Positions 36,237 through 46,519 of a stretch of DNA of 64,000 bases are shown here, piece after piece. Every line of letters starts with the position of its first letter. The stretch's first letter is position 1. The notes below the pieces were generated by a model. That model saw nothing but the letters and a program-made list of their open reading frames with translations, was not told the origin of the DNA and did not search any database. Both the position numbers and the translations under genes were made by a program. Source of the stretch: Chloroflexota bacterium (lineage in GTDB: Bacteria > Chloroflexota > Anaerolineae > Anaerolineales > UBA11579); the NCBI GenBank assembly GCA_013112575.1, contig JABFGG010000014.1, forward strand, positions 1 through 64,000. Direction: 5' to 3'.

Positions 36237-38339
36237 CTAGCGGAAAATCAAAAAACTCAAGATAGCAACCACGCCCAGAAAGACCATAAGAGCGTAGTTG
36301 CGCACAAAGCCGGTCTGCAATAAACGTAGGGCGCTGGCCGAGCCTTTAGTAGCTCGGGCAAGGCCATTGGCAATACCATCGATGACACCCAGGTCAACCG
36401 GGTTGGCCAAGAAATTGGCCAGGCCGCGGAAGCCAGCGGCAATGCCTGAATCGTGGAACCAGTCATGCCAGAAGGTCCAATCGACCTGATGGGCCAGGAA
36501 AGATGACAGGCGTTCGTAAGGACGGATGATCAGGAAACCGTAGATCTCGTCCACATACCATTTGTTGCGCATGCCTATAAAAATGGGGCCAAGTGCGCGT
36601 TGTAGTGGGTCAGGCTGACTGGCATCGATCTCCTTGCGACCATAGATCAGCCAGGAAATACCGATGGCGATCAACGCCAGCAAGGTGGACACAATAGCCA
36701 CCTGCCAGTTGAACTTCGTAGCGTGGACCAGATCGTGACCCAAAGTGTGCTCGATCCAATCAGTGAGTGGGTGAATAACCGGGATGTTAATCAAACCACC
36801 GAAGATGGAGAGAAAAGCCAGGATCATCAATGGGATGGTCATACTTGGCGGGCTTTCTTTAGCCTCTTCAGCAGCATGTGTGCGAGGTTTACCAAAGAAG
36901 ACCATCAATACCTGGCGGCCCATGTAAAAGGCGGTCAGGAAAGCGGCCACGGTAAGAATCCAATATACTGGCTGGCTCTCAAGGAAGGCATCGGCCAGGA
37001 TCTCGTCTTTGGAGAAGAAACCGGCGAAGATAGGAATACCGGCCAGAGCTAACGAACCAATCAAATAGACCCGGTAGGTAGTGGGGATGATCTTGCGCAG
37101 GCCACCCATATTACGCATGTCCTGCGGGTCGAAGACCTCATGGTGGTCGTCGTCATGATGCTCATCTTCATGATGGTCATCATGCCCACCATCCCCTTCA
37201 AGAGGATGATGGCCGCGCTCCACTGCTAGAATGACCGAGCCGGAGCCAAGGAACAACAAAGCTTTGAAGAAAGCGTGTGTTACCAGATGGAACATGCCGG
37301 CCACAAATGCGCCCATGCCGACAGCTGCCACCATGAAGCCCAATTGGCTAACGGTCGAATAGGCCAGCACTTTTTTAATATCGTTCTGTGCCACGGCAAT
37401 GGTAGCTGCAAATAAGGCTGTCCCCGCCCCTGTGAACATCACAAATAGTTCAGCCGTGTGCGAAGCATGGAATAGCGGAGCAGAACGCGCCACCAGATAA
37501 ACACCAGCCGTGACCATTGTGGCAGCGTGGATAAGGGCCGAAACAGGTGTAGGACCAGCCATAGCGTCCGGCAGCCACACGTATAAGGGGATCTGGGCCG
37601 ACTTGCCAGCCACACCTAATAAGAAAAACAAGGTAATTGCGAGGATGGTACCTTCAGACACATGCTCCACAGCCCCATGACCCAGCACGTCCCCGAAGTT
37701 CAGTGAGCCAAAAGCCCAGAACATGGTGAACATACCCATCAGGAAACCGAAGTCACCCACACGGTTGGCGATGAAGGCTTTCTTGGCAGCGTTGGAATTG
37801 CTGTGCCCGTCCGTGCCATCCGGGTTCTTAGTGAACCAGAAACCGATCAGCAGGAAGGAGCATAAACCGACGCCTTCCCAGCCGACAAAAAGCATCAGGT
37901 AGTTGTCGGCACTGACCAGGATCATCATGGCGGCGATGAACAGGTTTAGGTAAATAAAGAAACGCTTGTAGCTGTGCGGGTCACCCTTGTAGCGCACGTC
38001 ATAGTGCATGTAGCCCGCGGCATATATGTGGATCAAGGTACCCACACCGGAGACCACCAACATCATTGTGTTGGAAAGGGTATCCACGCGGAAATTCCAG
38101 CCTACGTTGAACTCTCCGATGCGAATCCATTCCAGGAAGGGCACCGTTGCGCCTTCGTGGTGGCCTTGCAGGGCAAAGAACAACAACAGCGAAACCACAA
38201 AGGTCAGACCAGCCGCCAAACTGGCAATCCAACCAATGCCGCGCTCGCCCACACGGTCACCGATCAGGATATTGACCAATAGGCCAATTACCGGAAGGAT
38301 GACAAGGAGCGGTGCTAGATCAAATAACTCGAATTGCAT
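36237..38339 (-). CDS. nuoL: NADH-quinone oxidoreductase subunit L with His/Asp-rich loop
   Basis: 700 residues, the distal antiporter-like subunit with the long lateral C-terminal helix. Seen: GKSAQIPLYVWLPDAMAGPTPVSALIHAATM and NDIKKVLAYSTVSQLG, the usual lysine/histidine channel residues. An unusual insertion at about residues 378-402 is made almost only of His, Asp and Glu (GHDDHHEDEHHDDDHHE) and lies in a loop after the helix ending VERGHHP. Length otherwise normal. Starts 18 bases behind nuoK. Confidence 0.95.
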   Translation of the reverse strand: MQFELFDLAPLLVILPVIGLLVNILIGDRVGERGIGWIASLAAGLTFVVSLLLFFALQGHHEGATVPFLEWIRIGEFNVGWNFRVDTLSNTMMLVVSGVGTLIHIYAAGYMHYDVRYKGDPHSYKRFFIYLNLFIAAMMILVSADNYLMLFVGWEGVGLCSFLLIGFWFTKNPDGTDGHSNSNAAKKAFIANRVGDFGFLMGMFTMFWAFGSLNFGDVLGHGAVEHVSEGTILAITLFFLLGVAGKSAQIPLYVWLPDAMAGPTPVSALIHAATMVTAGVYLVARSAPLFHASHTAELFVMFTGAGTALFAATIAVAQNDIKKVLAYSTVSQLGFMVAAVGMGAFVAGMFHLVTHAFFKALLFLGSGSVILAVERGHHPLEGDGGHDDHHEDEHHDDDHHEVFDPQDMRNMGGLRKIIPTTYRVYLIGSLALAGIPIFAGFFSKDEILADAFLESQPVYWILTVAAFLTAFYMGRQVLMVFFGKPRTHAAEEAKESPPSMTIPLMILAFLSIFGGLINIPVIHPLTDWIEHTLGHDLVHATKFNWQVAIVSTLLALIAIGISWLIYGRKEIDASQPDPLQRALGPIFIGMRNKWYVDEIYGFLIIRPYERLSSFLAHQVDWTFWHDWFHDSGIAAGFRGLANFLANPVDLGVIDGIANGLARATKGSASALRLLQTGFVRNYALMVFLGVVAILSFLIFR

Positions 38340-38356
38340 CTATTTCATTCTCCGCG

Positions 38357-38659
38357 CTAACCACGCAGGTTGCTGACTTCATCGATATCAATGCTTTGCT
38401 TGCTCTTGAACACGGCCACGATCAGCGCCAAGCCTACCGCCACTTCAGCGGCAGCTACGGCGATAACAAAGAACACAAAGACCTGCCCGCTGAGTTGCTC
38501 AAAGCTGCGCGCAAAGGTCACGAACAGGAGGTTGCCCGCGTTGAGCATCAACTCGATCGACATAAAAATAATGATGGCGTTGCGACGGATCAACACACCC
38601 AGGGCGCCGATGGTAAACAGGATGGCAGAAAGCGCAACGTAATATGAAACGGGAACCAT
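38357..38659 (-). CDS. nuoK: NADH-quinone oxidoreductase subunit K
   Basis: 100 residues, three helices. The buried glutamates are visible in [13 protein letters not shown] (helix 2) and [12 protein letters not shown] (helix 3), which link the quinone site to the antiporter subunits. Separated from nuoJ by 43 bases. Confidence 0.95.
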   Translation of the reverse strand: MVPVSYYVALSAILFTIGALGVLIRRNAIIIFMSIELMLNAGNLLFVTFARSFEQLSGQVFVFFVIAVAAAEVAVGLALIVAVFKSKQSIDIDEVSNLRG

Positions 38660-38702
38660 TTGTTAGTAATCCTCCTCGGATACCTGGCCTTTTGTTATCG
38701 GT

Positions 38703-39239
38703 TCAGGCTTTTTCTTCCGAAGTTTTACGTTCTATCTTGCGGTCATCTTTGGTCAATACAATGGCGCCGATCATGGCAACCAGCAACAGAACAGCTACCA
38801 CCTGAAAGGGCAACATGTAATTATCGAATAAAAGTATGCCAATATCTTTAGGGGTGCCATAGTCTGCTGCTGCGGGGACGATCTGGCTGACCAGGTCACC
38901 GCGTACGAAGACAAGATAAGCAGTTTCAGCGACCAGCACAAAGCCCAGAAGCAGAGCCAGGGGCTGCTGCCAGCCGAGTTTGCCTCTTTTGCGCAGTTCT
39001 TCAGCACCCAAAAGCATGATGACGAAAAGGAACAAGACCATAATGGCCCCTGCGTAAACCGTGACCTGGGCCATGGCAATGAAAGGCGCACCCAGCAGCA
39101 GATAGAACACGGCCACTGTGGCGAAGTTCAGGATCAGGAAAAGGGCTGAATAGACGGCGTTGCGGCTGAAGAGCATGCCCAGGGCAGCTCCGATTGCAAC
39201 TGCCGCCAAACCCAGGAAAAGAATAACGTCGGTTGACAT
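38703..39239 (-). CDS. nuoJ: NADH-quinone oxidoreductase subunit J
   Basis: 178 residues with five helices. Helix 3 contains QVTVYAGAIMVLFLFVIML, the conserved pi-bulge region of the coupling mechanism. A charged C-terminal tail follows. Start codon directly abuts the stop of nuoI, so the two are translationally coupled. Confidence 0.95.
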   Translation of the reverse strand: MSTDVILFLGLAAVAIGAALGMLFSRNAVYSALFLILNFATVAVFYLLLGAPFIAMAQVTVYAGAIMVLFLFVIMLLGAEELRKRGKLGWQQPLALLLGFVLVAETAYLVFVRGDLVSQIVPAAADYGTPKDIGILLFDNYMLPFQVVAVLLLVAMIGAIVLTKDDRKIERKTSEEKA

Positions 39240-39764
39240 TTAGGCCGGGTCCTTCATTTCAGGAATTGAGCGGTCAAACGAACCAGGTTCAACCTCCCGT
39301 GGGGTGGGCTCACCACCTGCCGGAACAGGATCAAGCAACATCTCACGGGTATAAATGGCCTGCGAGCGATCCGTGAAAGACAATTCGTAGTTATCACCCA
39401 GAACGATAGCTTCCGTGGGACAGGCGTCTTCGCAATAGCCGCAGAAGATACAGCGTAGCATATTGATCTCGTAGGTGCTTGCGTAGCGTTCGCCGGGCGA
39501 GAAGCGTTTTTCATCAATGTTTTCGGAAGCTTCCACAAAGATGGCATCTGCCGGGCAGGCTGCGGCACACAAAGCGCAACCAATGCACTTTTCCAGGCCA
39601 TTGTCATAACGTTTTAATTCATGGCGGCCCTTATACCGTTCGCGTACCGGACGCTTGACCTCAGGATACTGGATCGTCACCGGCTTTTTAAGGGTGGACT
39701 TAAAGGTCGTCCACAGGCCAGTGACCAGGGGAGGCACAACTTTTAATGGATTATATAAATTCAT
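39240..39764 (-). CDS. nuoI: NADH-quinone oxidoreductase subunit I
   Basis: 174 residues, the TYKY-type ferredoxin subunit carrying clusters N6a and N6b. Two motifs are complete: CIGCALCAAACP and CIFCGYCEDACP. The N-terminal amphipathic helix packs on the membrane arm. Twelve bases behind nuoH. Confidence 0.95.
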   Translation of the reverse strand: MNLYNPLKVVPPLVTGLWTTFKSTLKKPVTIQYPEVKRPVRERYKGRHELKRYDNGLEKCIGCALCAAACPADAIFVEASENIDEKRFSPGERYASTYEINMLRCIFCGYCEDACPTEAIVLGDNYELSFTDRSQAIYTREMLLDPVPAGGEPTPREVEPGSFDRSIPEMKDPA

Positions 39765-39776
39765 CTACCTATACTC

Positions 39777-40883
39777 CTAACCAGTAAAACCCTGAAAGAT
39801 AATGACCCAAATAGCGGTAAGAAAAACATTAGCTAAAGCCAACGGCAATAAGACTTTCCAGCCAAAACCCATCAGGCGGTCGTAGCGTAAACGGGGGAAA
39901 GTGGCCCGTATCCAGATCATCAAGCCCAAACTGGCAACAATCTTCAAGCCCAGGTAAATGGGACCCAGGATAGGCCAGGGGCCAATTGTGATGCCCATGA
40001 AAGGAATGGTGCTTTCATAAACACCTGGGCCGCTGAAGCCGCCCAGGAACAGGGTGGAGAAGATGGCGCTGACGGCGATCATCTTGATGTATTCGCCCAT
40101 GAAGAACAGTGCGAACTTCATGCCTGAATATTCGGTGTGGTAACCGGCGGTCAATTCCTGCTCAGCTTCCGGCATGTCGAAGGGAGCACGGTTGACCTCG
40201 GCCAACATCGCAATGTAAAAAATTGCAGCCCCGAACAAGCCCGGAATAGTGAAAATGAACCAACCGCCCGTTTGCCCACCCTCAATTATTCCAAGCAGGC
40301 TCCACAAGTAAAAACCATCACCCTGCTGCCGGACGATGTCCAACAGGCTTAGGGAACCCGCCATCATGATGGACGGCACAAAGGCCAGGCCCAGAGCCAA
40401 TTCATAACTGATCATCTGGGCGGATGAGCGAATCCCACCCAACATAGCGTATTTGTTGTTGGAGGACCAGCCGGCCAACACAATGCCGTATACAGATATC
40501 GAGGCTATTGATAGTAGATAAAGCACGCCAACGTTGATATCTGTAAGGCCCAAGAAAATCTCACGACCAAATAAATTTATGCTTTCTCCCCAGGGCACCA
40601 CGGCCATGATGACCAGCGCAGGAACCATGGTGAGGATGGGTGATAAAAGGAAGATGGCCTTGTAGGCACCCGCCGGGGTAAGTTCTTCCTTAAAGATCAG
40701 CTTGACGCCGTCGGCGACAGGTTGCAATAGGCCGAAGGGACCGGCGCGATTAGGGCCTACCCGATTCTGGATGAGAGCCAGCAGACGGCGCTCATAATAG
40801 GTCGTGTAGGCAAAGCCTGTCAACAATATAAAGATCAGTATGGCGCTCTTGGCGATCCACTCAATGAGTACGGCAATATCCAT
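39777..40883 (-). CDS. nuoH: NADH-quinone oxidoreductase subunit H
   Basis: 368 residues, eight helices, the quinone-chamber subunit. Seen: [36 protein letters not shown] cytoplasmic loop and [16 protein letters not shown], both hallmark acidic loops. Only two bases separate it from nuoG. Confidence 0.95.
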   Translation of the reverse strand: MDIAVLIEWIAKSAILIFILLTGFAYTTYYERRLLALIQNRVGPNRAGPFGLLQPVADGVKLIFKEELTPAGAYKAIFLLSPILTMVPALVIMAVVPWGESINLFGREIFLGLTDINVGVLYLLSIASISVYGIVLAGWSSNNKYAMLGGIRSSAQMISYELALGLAFVPSIMMAGSLSLLDIVRQQGDGFYLWSLLGIIEGGQTGGWFIFTIPGLFGAAIFYIAMLAEVNRAPFDMPEAEQELTAGYHTEYSGMKFALFFMGEYIKMIAVSAIFSTLFLGGFSGPGVYESTIPFMGITIGPWPILGPIYLGLKIVASLGLMIWIRATFPRLRYDRLMGFGWKVLLPLALANVFLTAIWVIIFQGFTG

Positions 40884-40885
40884 AG

Positions 40886-43462
40886 TTAAGCCTTGATCTC
40901 CACGGGGCTTGGACTGTTCAACGCAATGCCCACGCTGCGGGGCACCAAAACGTAGCCTTGCGGAACCCCGGCTTCAATGCGTGCCTGGGCTTTGGTCTCA
41001 GTGCCATTCAGTTTGACAGTGACCTCAGCATCAGGCTCTATGCTTAGTTTTTCAGCATCATCAGGGCTAAGTACCACGCTGGTCGGCGTGAGACGTTCGC
41101 TAAGTAATTCTGTGGGCACCACGGTGCTGCCACGGTCATACAAACGGGTGACCGGCACAGCCAGCAAGCCATCAACTTTGGGAGCATCCGCTACCTGGGC
41201 GAAGCTCAAAGCCGGGCTTTCACCACCTTGGGAAGCGGGCTGCAACTGCTGGCCCATGCCCTGCTCGTTCTCGTAGCTCGTACCGCCATAAAAGACGTCT
41301 TCGCTGGAGATGATCGGCCACTGTTCTTCAACTTCGGCCATCTTCGTGTAACTGACTTCAGCATAGTCGCTGACAGTCTCGGCGATCTGCGCCATAACCT
41401 GCGCAGGGATAACTTTTTGTAGTTTCAGATCCAGACGTTCGGCAATATTGGCAGCCACGGCATAGTCGGCATGCACATTGACCGGGGCAGGCACAGCCGG
41501 GTAGAAGATCTGCACGCGGCGTTCGGCGTTGGTGTAGGTACCCTGGCGCTCAGTGTTGGCCTGTACAGGCAACACAACGTCGGCCAGTTTAGCGCTCTCT
41601 GTCAGGAAAAGTTCCTGCACCACAAGGAATTTCTCGGCATCTTCTTCAACAGCCTTGATAGCTTCAGCGAGGGTAGCGTCGTCACCTGCCGGGTCGGCGG
41701 CCACAATATAAGCGGCCTTTGCGCTCATCAGATCGGCAGCCAGGTCTTCGCTGGGAACTAAGCCCATATCATAAGCACCCTGCGTGTTGCCCTTGTCCCA
41801 CACAGCGATGAGGCCATTGTTGGCCTTACCTACGTGGCCGGTAGCCACCAATAAATTGGCGCAGGCATCGGCCAAAGACTGTGAAGTAGCCAGGCCGGTG
41901 CCTTCGTTACCATAGAGCACAACAAGGTTATTAGCTTCGGAAATGGCTGTAGCGGCATCTTTAACTTCCTGGCCGCGGGATAATTTCTTGACGGCTTCGC
42001 TCTCACCGGGGGTCTTGGGGGAAATGCTGCCCAACAGGGCCATCACGGCGGCGGCTTCTTCACCGTAGCTGTAACGCAGTTCGTAGTTGGCCTTGCTGCT
42101 CAGTTTGGTATCACGCGGGTTGGCAACCACCAGGGTTGCGCCACGTTCGCTGGCCTGCTTGATGCGCAGCCAATACAGCGGGGCTTCTTCTTCCAGGTCG
42201 GAGGCCACTACCAGAATGGCGTCGCCCTCACCCAGATCGGACAGGTTGCTGCCCTGTCCCACACCGACAGAGGCAACTAACTCGCCGCCAGCCATGTGTG
42301 TATTTTGCAGGGCTTTACCGCCCAGCTTTTCAGTTACCTGTTGGATGTTGAACAAGTCTTCATTGGAAAGACGAGCACCTGCCAGGGTCACGAGGCCATC
42401 ACTGGCCGCTTTGAACTCCTCGGCGACCAGGTCGAGGGCAGCTTCCCAGCTAGTGGCTTCCAGTTCACCGACTTCGTTGCGCACCATCGGCTGGGTCAAG
42501 CGTTCTTCACTCTGGGTGTAGTGATGGGCAAAGCGGCCCTTATCGCACATCCAGATCTCATTGATATACTCGTTCTGGCGGGGCATCATGCGCTTAATGA
42601 CCAATTCACCGCCGGATTTGGCTTCACGGCGAGTATTGACCGTGGTGTTACAGCCTACCGGGCAGTGGTTACATACAGAGGCCGAAGCCTTCAATTCCCA
42701 GGGGCGTGCGCCAAAGCGGAAGTCCGCCGTGGTCAATGCGCCCACCGGGCAAATATCGGTGGTGTTGCCGGACCAGTAAGAGTCGAAGCCTGGGTCGGAA
42801 AAGGTCACGATCTCCAATGAGCGGCCACGCTGTGAGAAGCCGATGACGGGGTCATCCACGACCTCATCCTGGAAACGTGTACAGCGCGCGCACTGGATAC
42901 AGCGTTCGCGGTCGAGGTAAATGATCTCGCCCAGCGGCACATGCTTGGCGGCGTGGTGTTTTTCGTCGAAGATGAAACGGCTGGTACCCGGCCCGTAGCG
43001 CATGGTCAGGTTCTGCAGGGGGCATTCGCCACCCTTGTCGCAGATGGGGCAGTCCAGGGGGTGGGAAGTCAGCAGGAATTCGAGCACCTCTTTGCGAGCA
43101 TCCACAACTTCTTCGGTGTAGCCGCGCACCACCATACCTTCGGAGACTTCCACAGTACAGCCAGTGTCCAGCTTGGGTCCGAATTGAATCTTGGGAGAGC
43201 CATCTTCTTCCAAGACGGGCTCACCTGTAGCACGGTCGAATACCGGGCGGCCCACTTCCACCAGGCACATACGGCACATACCCACCGGTTCCATCTTGGG
43301 GTGGTAACAAAATACAGGGATGTCGACACCGATCTTTTTGGCTGCATCCACCAAAACCGTGCCTTCGGGCACGCTGACTTCAATATTGTCGATGGTCAGG
43401 GTAACCAGCTTTTCTTCTGGTTGCGCCTGCTCTTCGACCTGATTCTCTACCGCTTCTGTCAT
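40886..43462 (-). CDS. nuoG: NADH-quinone oxidoreductase subunit G
   Basis: 858 residues. Clusters by motif: the [2Fe-2S] site from CYHPKMEPVGMCRMC, the His-ligated site HPLDCPICDKGGEC, CIQCARC with CPVGAL, and an extra CNHCPVGC plus later CDKGR that match the N7 site kept in only some lineages. The C-terminal 500 residues form a molybdopterin-oxidoreductase-like domain that has probably lost its cofactor. Electron wire between NuoF and NuoI. The N-terminus carries 16 extra acidic residues. Confidence 0.95.
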   Translation of the reverse strand: MTEAVENQVEEQAQPEEKLVTLTIDNIEVSVPEGTVLVDAAKKIGVDIPVFCYHPKMEPVGMCRMCLVEVGRPVFDRATGEPVLEEDGSPKIQFGPKLDTGCTVEVSEGMVVRGYTEEVVDARKEVLEFLLTSHPLDCPICDKGGECPLQNLTMRYGPGTSRFIFDEKHHAAKHVPLGEIIYLDRERCIQCARCTRFQDEVVDDPVIGFSQRGRSLEIVTFSDPGFDSYWSGNTTDICPVGALTTADFRFGARPWELKASASVCNHCPVGCNTTVNTRREAKSGGELVIKRMMPRQNEYINEIWMCDKGRFAHHYTQSEERLTQPMVRNEVGELEATSWEAALDLVAEEFKAASDGLVTLAGARLSNEDLFNIQQVTEKLGGKALQNTHMAGGELVASVGVGQGSNLSDLGEGDAILVVASDLEEEAPLYWLRIKQASERGATLVVANPRDTKLSSKANYELRYSYGEEAAAVMALLGSISPKTPGESEAVKKLSRGQEVKDAATAISEANNLVVLYGNEGTGLATSQSLADACANLLVATGHVGKANNGLIAVWDKGNTQGAYDMGLVPSEDLAADLMSAKAAYIVAADPAGDDATLAEAIKAVEEDAEKFLVVQELFLTESAKLADVVLPVQANTERQGTYTNAERRVQIFYPAVPAPVNVHADYAVAANIAERLDLKLQKVIPAQVMAQIAETVSDYAEVSYTKMAEVEEQWPIISSEDVFYGGTSYENEQGMGQQLQPASQGGESPALSFAQVADAPKVDGLLAVPVTRLYDRGSTVVPTELLSERLTPTSVVLSPDDAEKLSIEPDAEVTVKLNGTETKAQARIEAGVPQGYVLVPRSVGIALNSPSPVEIKA

Positions 43463-43474
43463 CTACCGTTATCC

Positions 43475-44779
43475 TTAGTCCGCGACCGCCGCGCTGGTCT
43501 CAACGAGTTCTTCGCTGGCTGCCCCATTCGATTTAGCCTTGGCCTTAAAATCTTCGGGGAAACGCTCGATGGCGGTCGTCACAGCTTCTGTGGCAAAATC
43601 GCCTAAAGCGCACAGACATTTACCTTTAATATTGGTGGCAACGTCCTGCAGGAGGATGACATCCTCCCAGTTAGCCTGACCTTCATGCACACGCTCGGTC
43701 ACGTTGCTCATCCAGAAAGTGCCTTCGCGGCAGGGGGTACATTTGCCACAGGACTCGTGCTTGAAGAAATGCACAGTTTTGTTGATCAGCCAGTCCATCG
43801 ACACCGTTTCATCGATCACAATGATGGAAGCCGAGCCTAGCTGTGCGCCTACATTGGGCACGTTTTCGTAATCCATGGGGGTGTCCAGGGCCTCGTCATT
43901 GGCCACGATCATCGAAGAAGAAGCACCGGCAGGCATGATGGCCTTGACTTCTTTGTCGTCAATGATGCCGCCGCCATATTCATAGATCAATTCGCGGAAT
44001 GTGGTACCCAAAGGCAACTCATAGTTACCTGGTTTTTTCACGCGACCACTGAGGCTAAAGACTTTTGTCCCAGCACTCTTTTCGGTACCCCACTTGCGAT
44101 AATAACTAGAGCCATGCTCAATGATCAGCGGCACGTTGGTGAGCGTCTCGACATTATTAACTACAGTGGGTTTGCCATACAGGCCAAAGGAGGGCGGGAA
44201 AGGCGGGCGCACGCGTGGCTGGCCCAATTTGCCTTCCAATGATTCCAGCAAGGCCGTTTCCTCACCGCAGATGTAAGCGCCTGCACCCAGGTGGGTGCGA
44301 ATGCGCAGGGAATAATCGCTGCCAAATAGCTTATCGCCCAGCAAACCTTCTTTTTCCAATTCGGCGATGCGCTCATCTAAATAGTGGGCCAGTTCCCAGA
44401 ACTCGCCACGCAGATATATATAGGAAAGATTGGCGCCGACCGCATAGGAGGTCAGCATGACACCCTCAAGGAACTGCAGAGGGTTGCTCTCCATGATCTC
44501 GCGGTCTTTGAAGGTACCCGGTTCGGATTCATCGGCATTGACAACCACGTAGTGCGGCCAATTGTTGCCGTCCATGAAGCGCCATTTGAGCCCTGTGGGG
44601 AAACCGGCCCCACCACGCCCACGCAAACCAGAGTCGAAAACTTCAGTGGTGACTTCGTCGGGCTGCATCTGGGAGATGGCTTTCTCCCAGGCACTAAAGC
44701 CGCCGTTCTGGCGGTAGACGTCCATCTGATCGATATTTTCGATCTCGCGGTGACGCAGGCAGAGATAAGCTTCAGGCAT
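43475..44779 (-). CDS. nuoF: NADH-quinone oxidoreductase subunit F
   Basis: 434 residues, binds NADH, FMN and cluster N3. Seen: the Gly-rich site GRGGAGFPTGLKW, the FMN-side GAYICGEETALLES and the cluster cysteines in CGKCTPCREGT with a late C in CLCALGD. The start overlaps the end of nuoE by eight bases. Confidence 0.95.
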   Translation of the reverse strand: MPEAYLCLRHREIENIDQMDVYRQNGGFSAWEKAISQMQPDEVTTEVFDSGLRGRGGAGFPTGLKWRFMDGNNWPHYVVVNADESEPGTFKDREIMESNPLQFLEGVMLTSYAVGANLSYIYLRGEFWELAHYLDERIAELEKEGLLGDKLFGSDYSLRIRTHLGAGAYICGEETALLESLEGKLGQPRVRPPFPPSFGLYGKPTVVNNVETLTNVPLIIEHGSSYYRKWGTEKSAGTKVFSLSGRVKKPGNYELPLGTTFRELIYEYGGGIIDDKEVKAIMPAGASSSMIVANDEALDTPMDYENVPNVGAQLGSASIIVIDETVSMDWLINKTVHFFKHESCGKCTPCREGTFWMSNVTERVHEGQANWEDVILLQDVATNIKGKCLCALGDFATEAVTTAIERFPEDFKAKAKSNGAASEELVETSAAVAD

Positions 44780-45281
44780 CTTTACCTCCCTCTGCTCGCC
44801 AGGATTCGACCAGTTGCATTGTGCTTTCTACCGTCTGGTTTTCGTGATAGGCCACACCGTTATAGTCCTGCACCTGGAACATGGGGGCCTTGTCACAGGC
44901 TGCCAGGCACATCACGGCTTCGAGGGTAACCACACCGTCTTCGGTAGTCTCGCCGGGGCGGATGCCCAGGTTGTCACATAAGTTGTCCAGATATTCATCT
45001 GCACCGCGCAGCGCGCAGGGCAGGTCGTTGCACACCTGAATACGATATTTGCCTTCGGGCTTGTCGTGGAACAGGGTGTAAAAACCAAGGATGGAGGCTA
45101 CATCTGTGGAAGACCTGCCGATGATCTCACCGATGTCTTCCAGGTCCTGTTTGTTGACGTAGCCGTCCTTGCGCATGGCCACAAACAATAGTGGCATGAC
45201 TGCCGAACGTTTTTCATCATCCGGGTACTTTGCCAGGATCTGATCGATCTCCTGGCCATAACTTTCTCGCAGCGCGTTCAA
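44772..45281 (-). CDS. nuoE: NADH-quinone oxidoreductase subunit E
   Basis: 169 residues, thioredoxin-fold subunit with the off-path [2Fe-2S] cluster N1a. Ligands visible in CNDLPC and CLAAC. Start overlaps the stop of nuoD by four bases and its end overlaps nuoF, so D-E-F are tightly coupled. Confidence 0.95.
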   Translation of the reverse strand: MNALRESYGQEIDQILAKYPDDEKRSAVMPLLFVAMRKDGYVNKQDLEDIGEIIGRSSTDVASILGFYTLFHDKPEGKYRIQVCNDLPCALRGADEYLDNLCDNLGIRPGETTEDGVVTLEAVMCLAACDKAPMFQVQDYNGVAYHENQTVESTMQLVESWRAEGGKDA

Positions 45282-46516
45282 CGGTCGGTGTCTCCTAATA
45301 CGATGTCAATACTACCGATGATCGCCACCAGGTCGGCCACAAAATGGCCCTTGGACATCATCGGTAAAGCCTGCAAATGTGCAAATGAAGGGGTGCGCCA
45401 GAATACGCGATAGGGTTTGGGGCCACCGTCACCTTCCAGGAAACAGCCTAACTCACCACGTGGTGACTCGACCGGCAAATATACAGAGTCAGCGGGGGCA
45501 TCAAAGCCCTCTGTCCACAGTTTGAAATGGTGGATGACCGCTTCCATGCTGGTACCCAGTTCAGAACGGGGCGGGGGCACGAACTTGCGGTTGTTGCTGC
45601 GCACCGGGCCGTAGGGCAGGCGCTCAAGGGCCTGCTCGATGATGCGCATTGACTGGCGGAACTCCGCCATGCGCACAGCGTAACGGGCGTATACGTCACC
45701 CTCTTCGCGTGTGGGAACCTCAAAGTCGTAGGTTTCGTAACCTGAGTAAGGATATTCCTTGCGAATATCGTAGGCCACACCCGAGCCGCGTAAGGTGGCT
45801 CCGGTGAAGCCCCAACTCAAAGCCGATTCTTTATCCACCACACCGATCCCTTGGGTACGGTCAATGAAGATGGGATTGTTGGTCAGCAAATCTTCGTATT
45901 CGTCCACGCGGGCGGGGAAGGTCTTGAGAAAGTCGCGTACAGCCTCTTCAAATTCAACCGGCACGTCGCGCCACAAACCACCGGGGCGGAAGAAGGTAGT
46001 CATCATGCGCTGGCCAGATGACATTTCCATGATATCCAGAATGCGCTCGCGCTCCTGGAAACAGTACAAGAAGACGGACATGGCTGCCAGGTCCAGTGCC
46101 TGGGTACCCAGCCACACCAGGTGGGAGGCAATACGCTGTAATTCAGCGTAGATCACACGGATGACCTGGGCACGCTCCGGCACATCATCGATCCCAACCA
46201 ACTTCTCAATGGCCAGAGAATACGCCAGGTTGTTACCCATCGTGTTGAGGTAATCCAGGCGGTCGGTCATCACAGCGGCCTTTTCGTAAGTCTTGGCCTC
46301 CATGTTCTTTTCTATGCCCGTGTGCAGGAAACCGATATCGGGAATGCAGTTGACTACGATCTCGCCATCCAGTTCCAGCAGCAAGCGCAACACGCCGTGT
46401 GTGCTGGGGTGCTGCGGCCCCATGTTTAACAGTACGGTATCGCCCTCGGCCACCTGGTCAGAGACTAGATGCTTAAGTTCTTCTACCGTGACTTCCATTT
46501 GTTCGAGCATGGCCAT
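45278..46516 (-). CDS. nuoD: NADH-quinone oxidoreductase subunit D
   Basis: 412 residues, related to the large subunit of NiFe hydrogenases and forming part of the quinone site. Seen: MGPQHPSTHGVLR near the N-terminus with the quinone-site His, and ESPRGELGCFLE. Separate from nuoC, not fused as in E. coli. Confidence 0.95.
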   Translation of the reverse strand: MAMLEQMEVTVEELKHLVSDQVAEGDTVLLNMGPQHPSTHGVLRLLLELDGEIVVNCIPDIGFLHTGIEKNMEAKTYEKAAVMTDRLDYLNTMGNNLAYSLAIEKLVGIDDVPERAQVIRVIYAELQRIASHLVWLGTQALDLAAMSVFLYCFQERERILDIMEMSSGQRMMTTFFRPGGLWRDVPVEFEEAVRDFLKTFPARVDEYEDLLTNNPIFIDRTQGIGVVDKESALSWGFTGATLRGSGVAYDIRKEYPYSGYETYDFEVPTREEGDVYARYAVRMAEFRQSMRIIEQALERLPYGPVRSNNRKFVPPPRSELGTSMEAVIHHFKLWTEGFDAPADSVYLPVESPRGELGCFLEGDGGPKPYRVFWRTPSFAHLQALPMMSKGHFVADLVAIIGSIDIVLGDTDR

Positions 46517-46519
46517 GGC

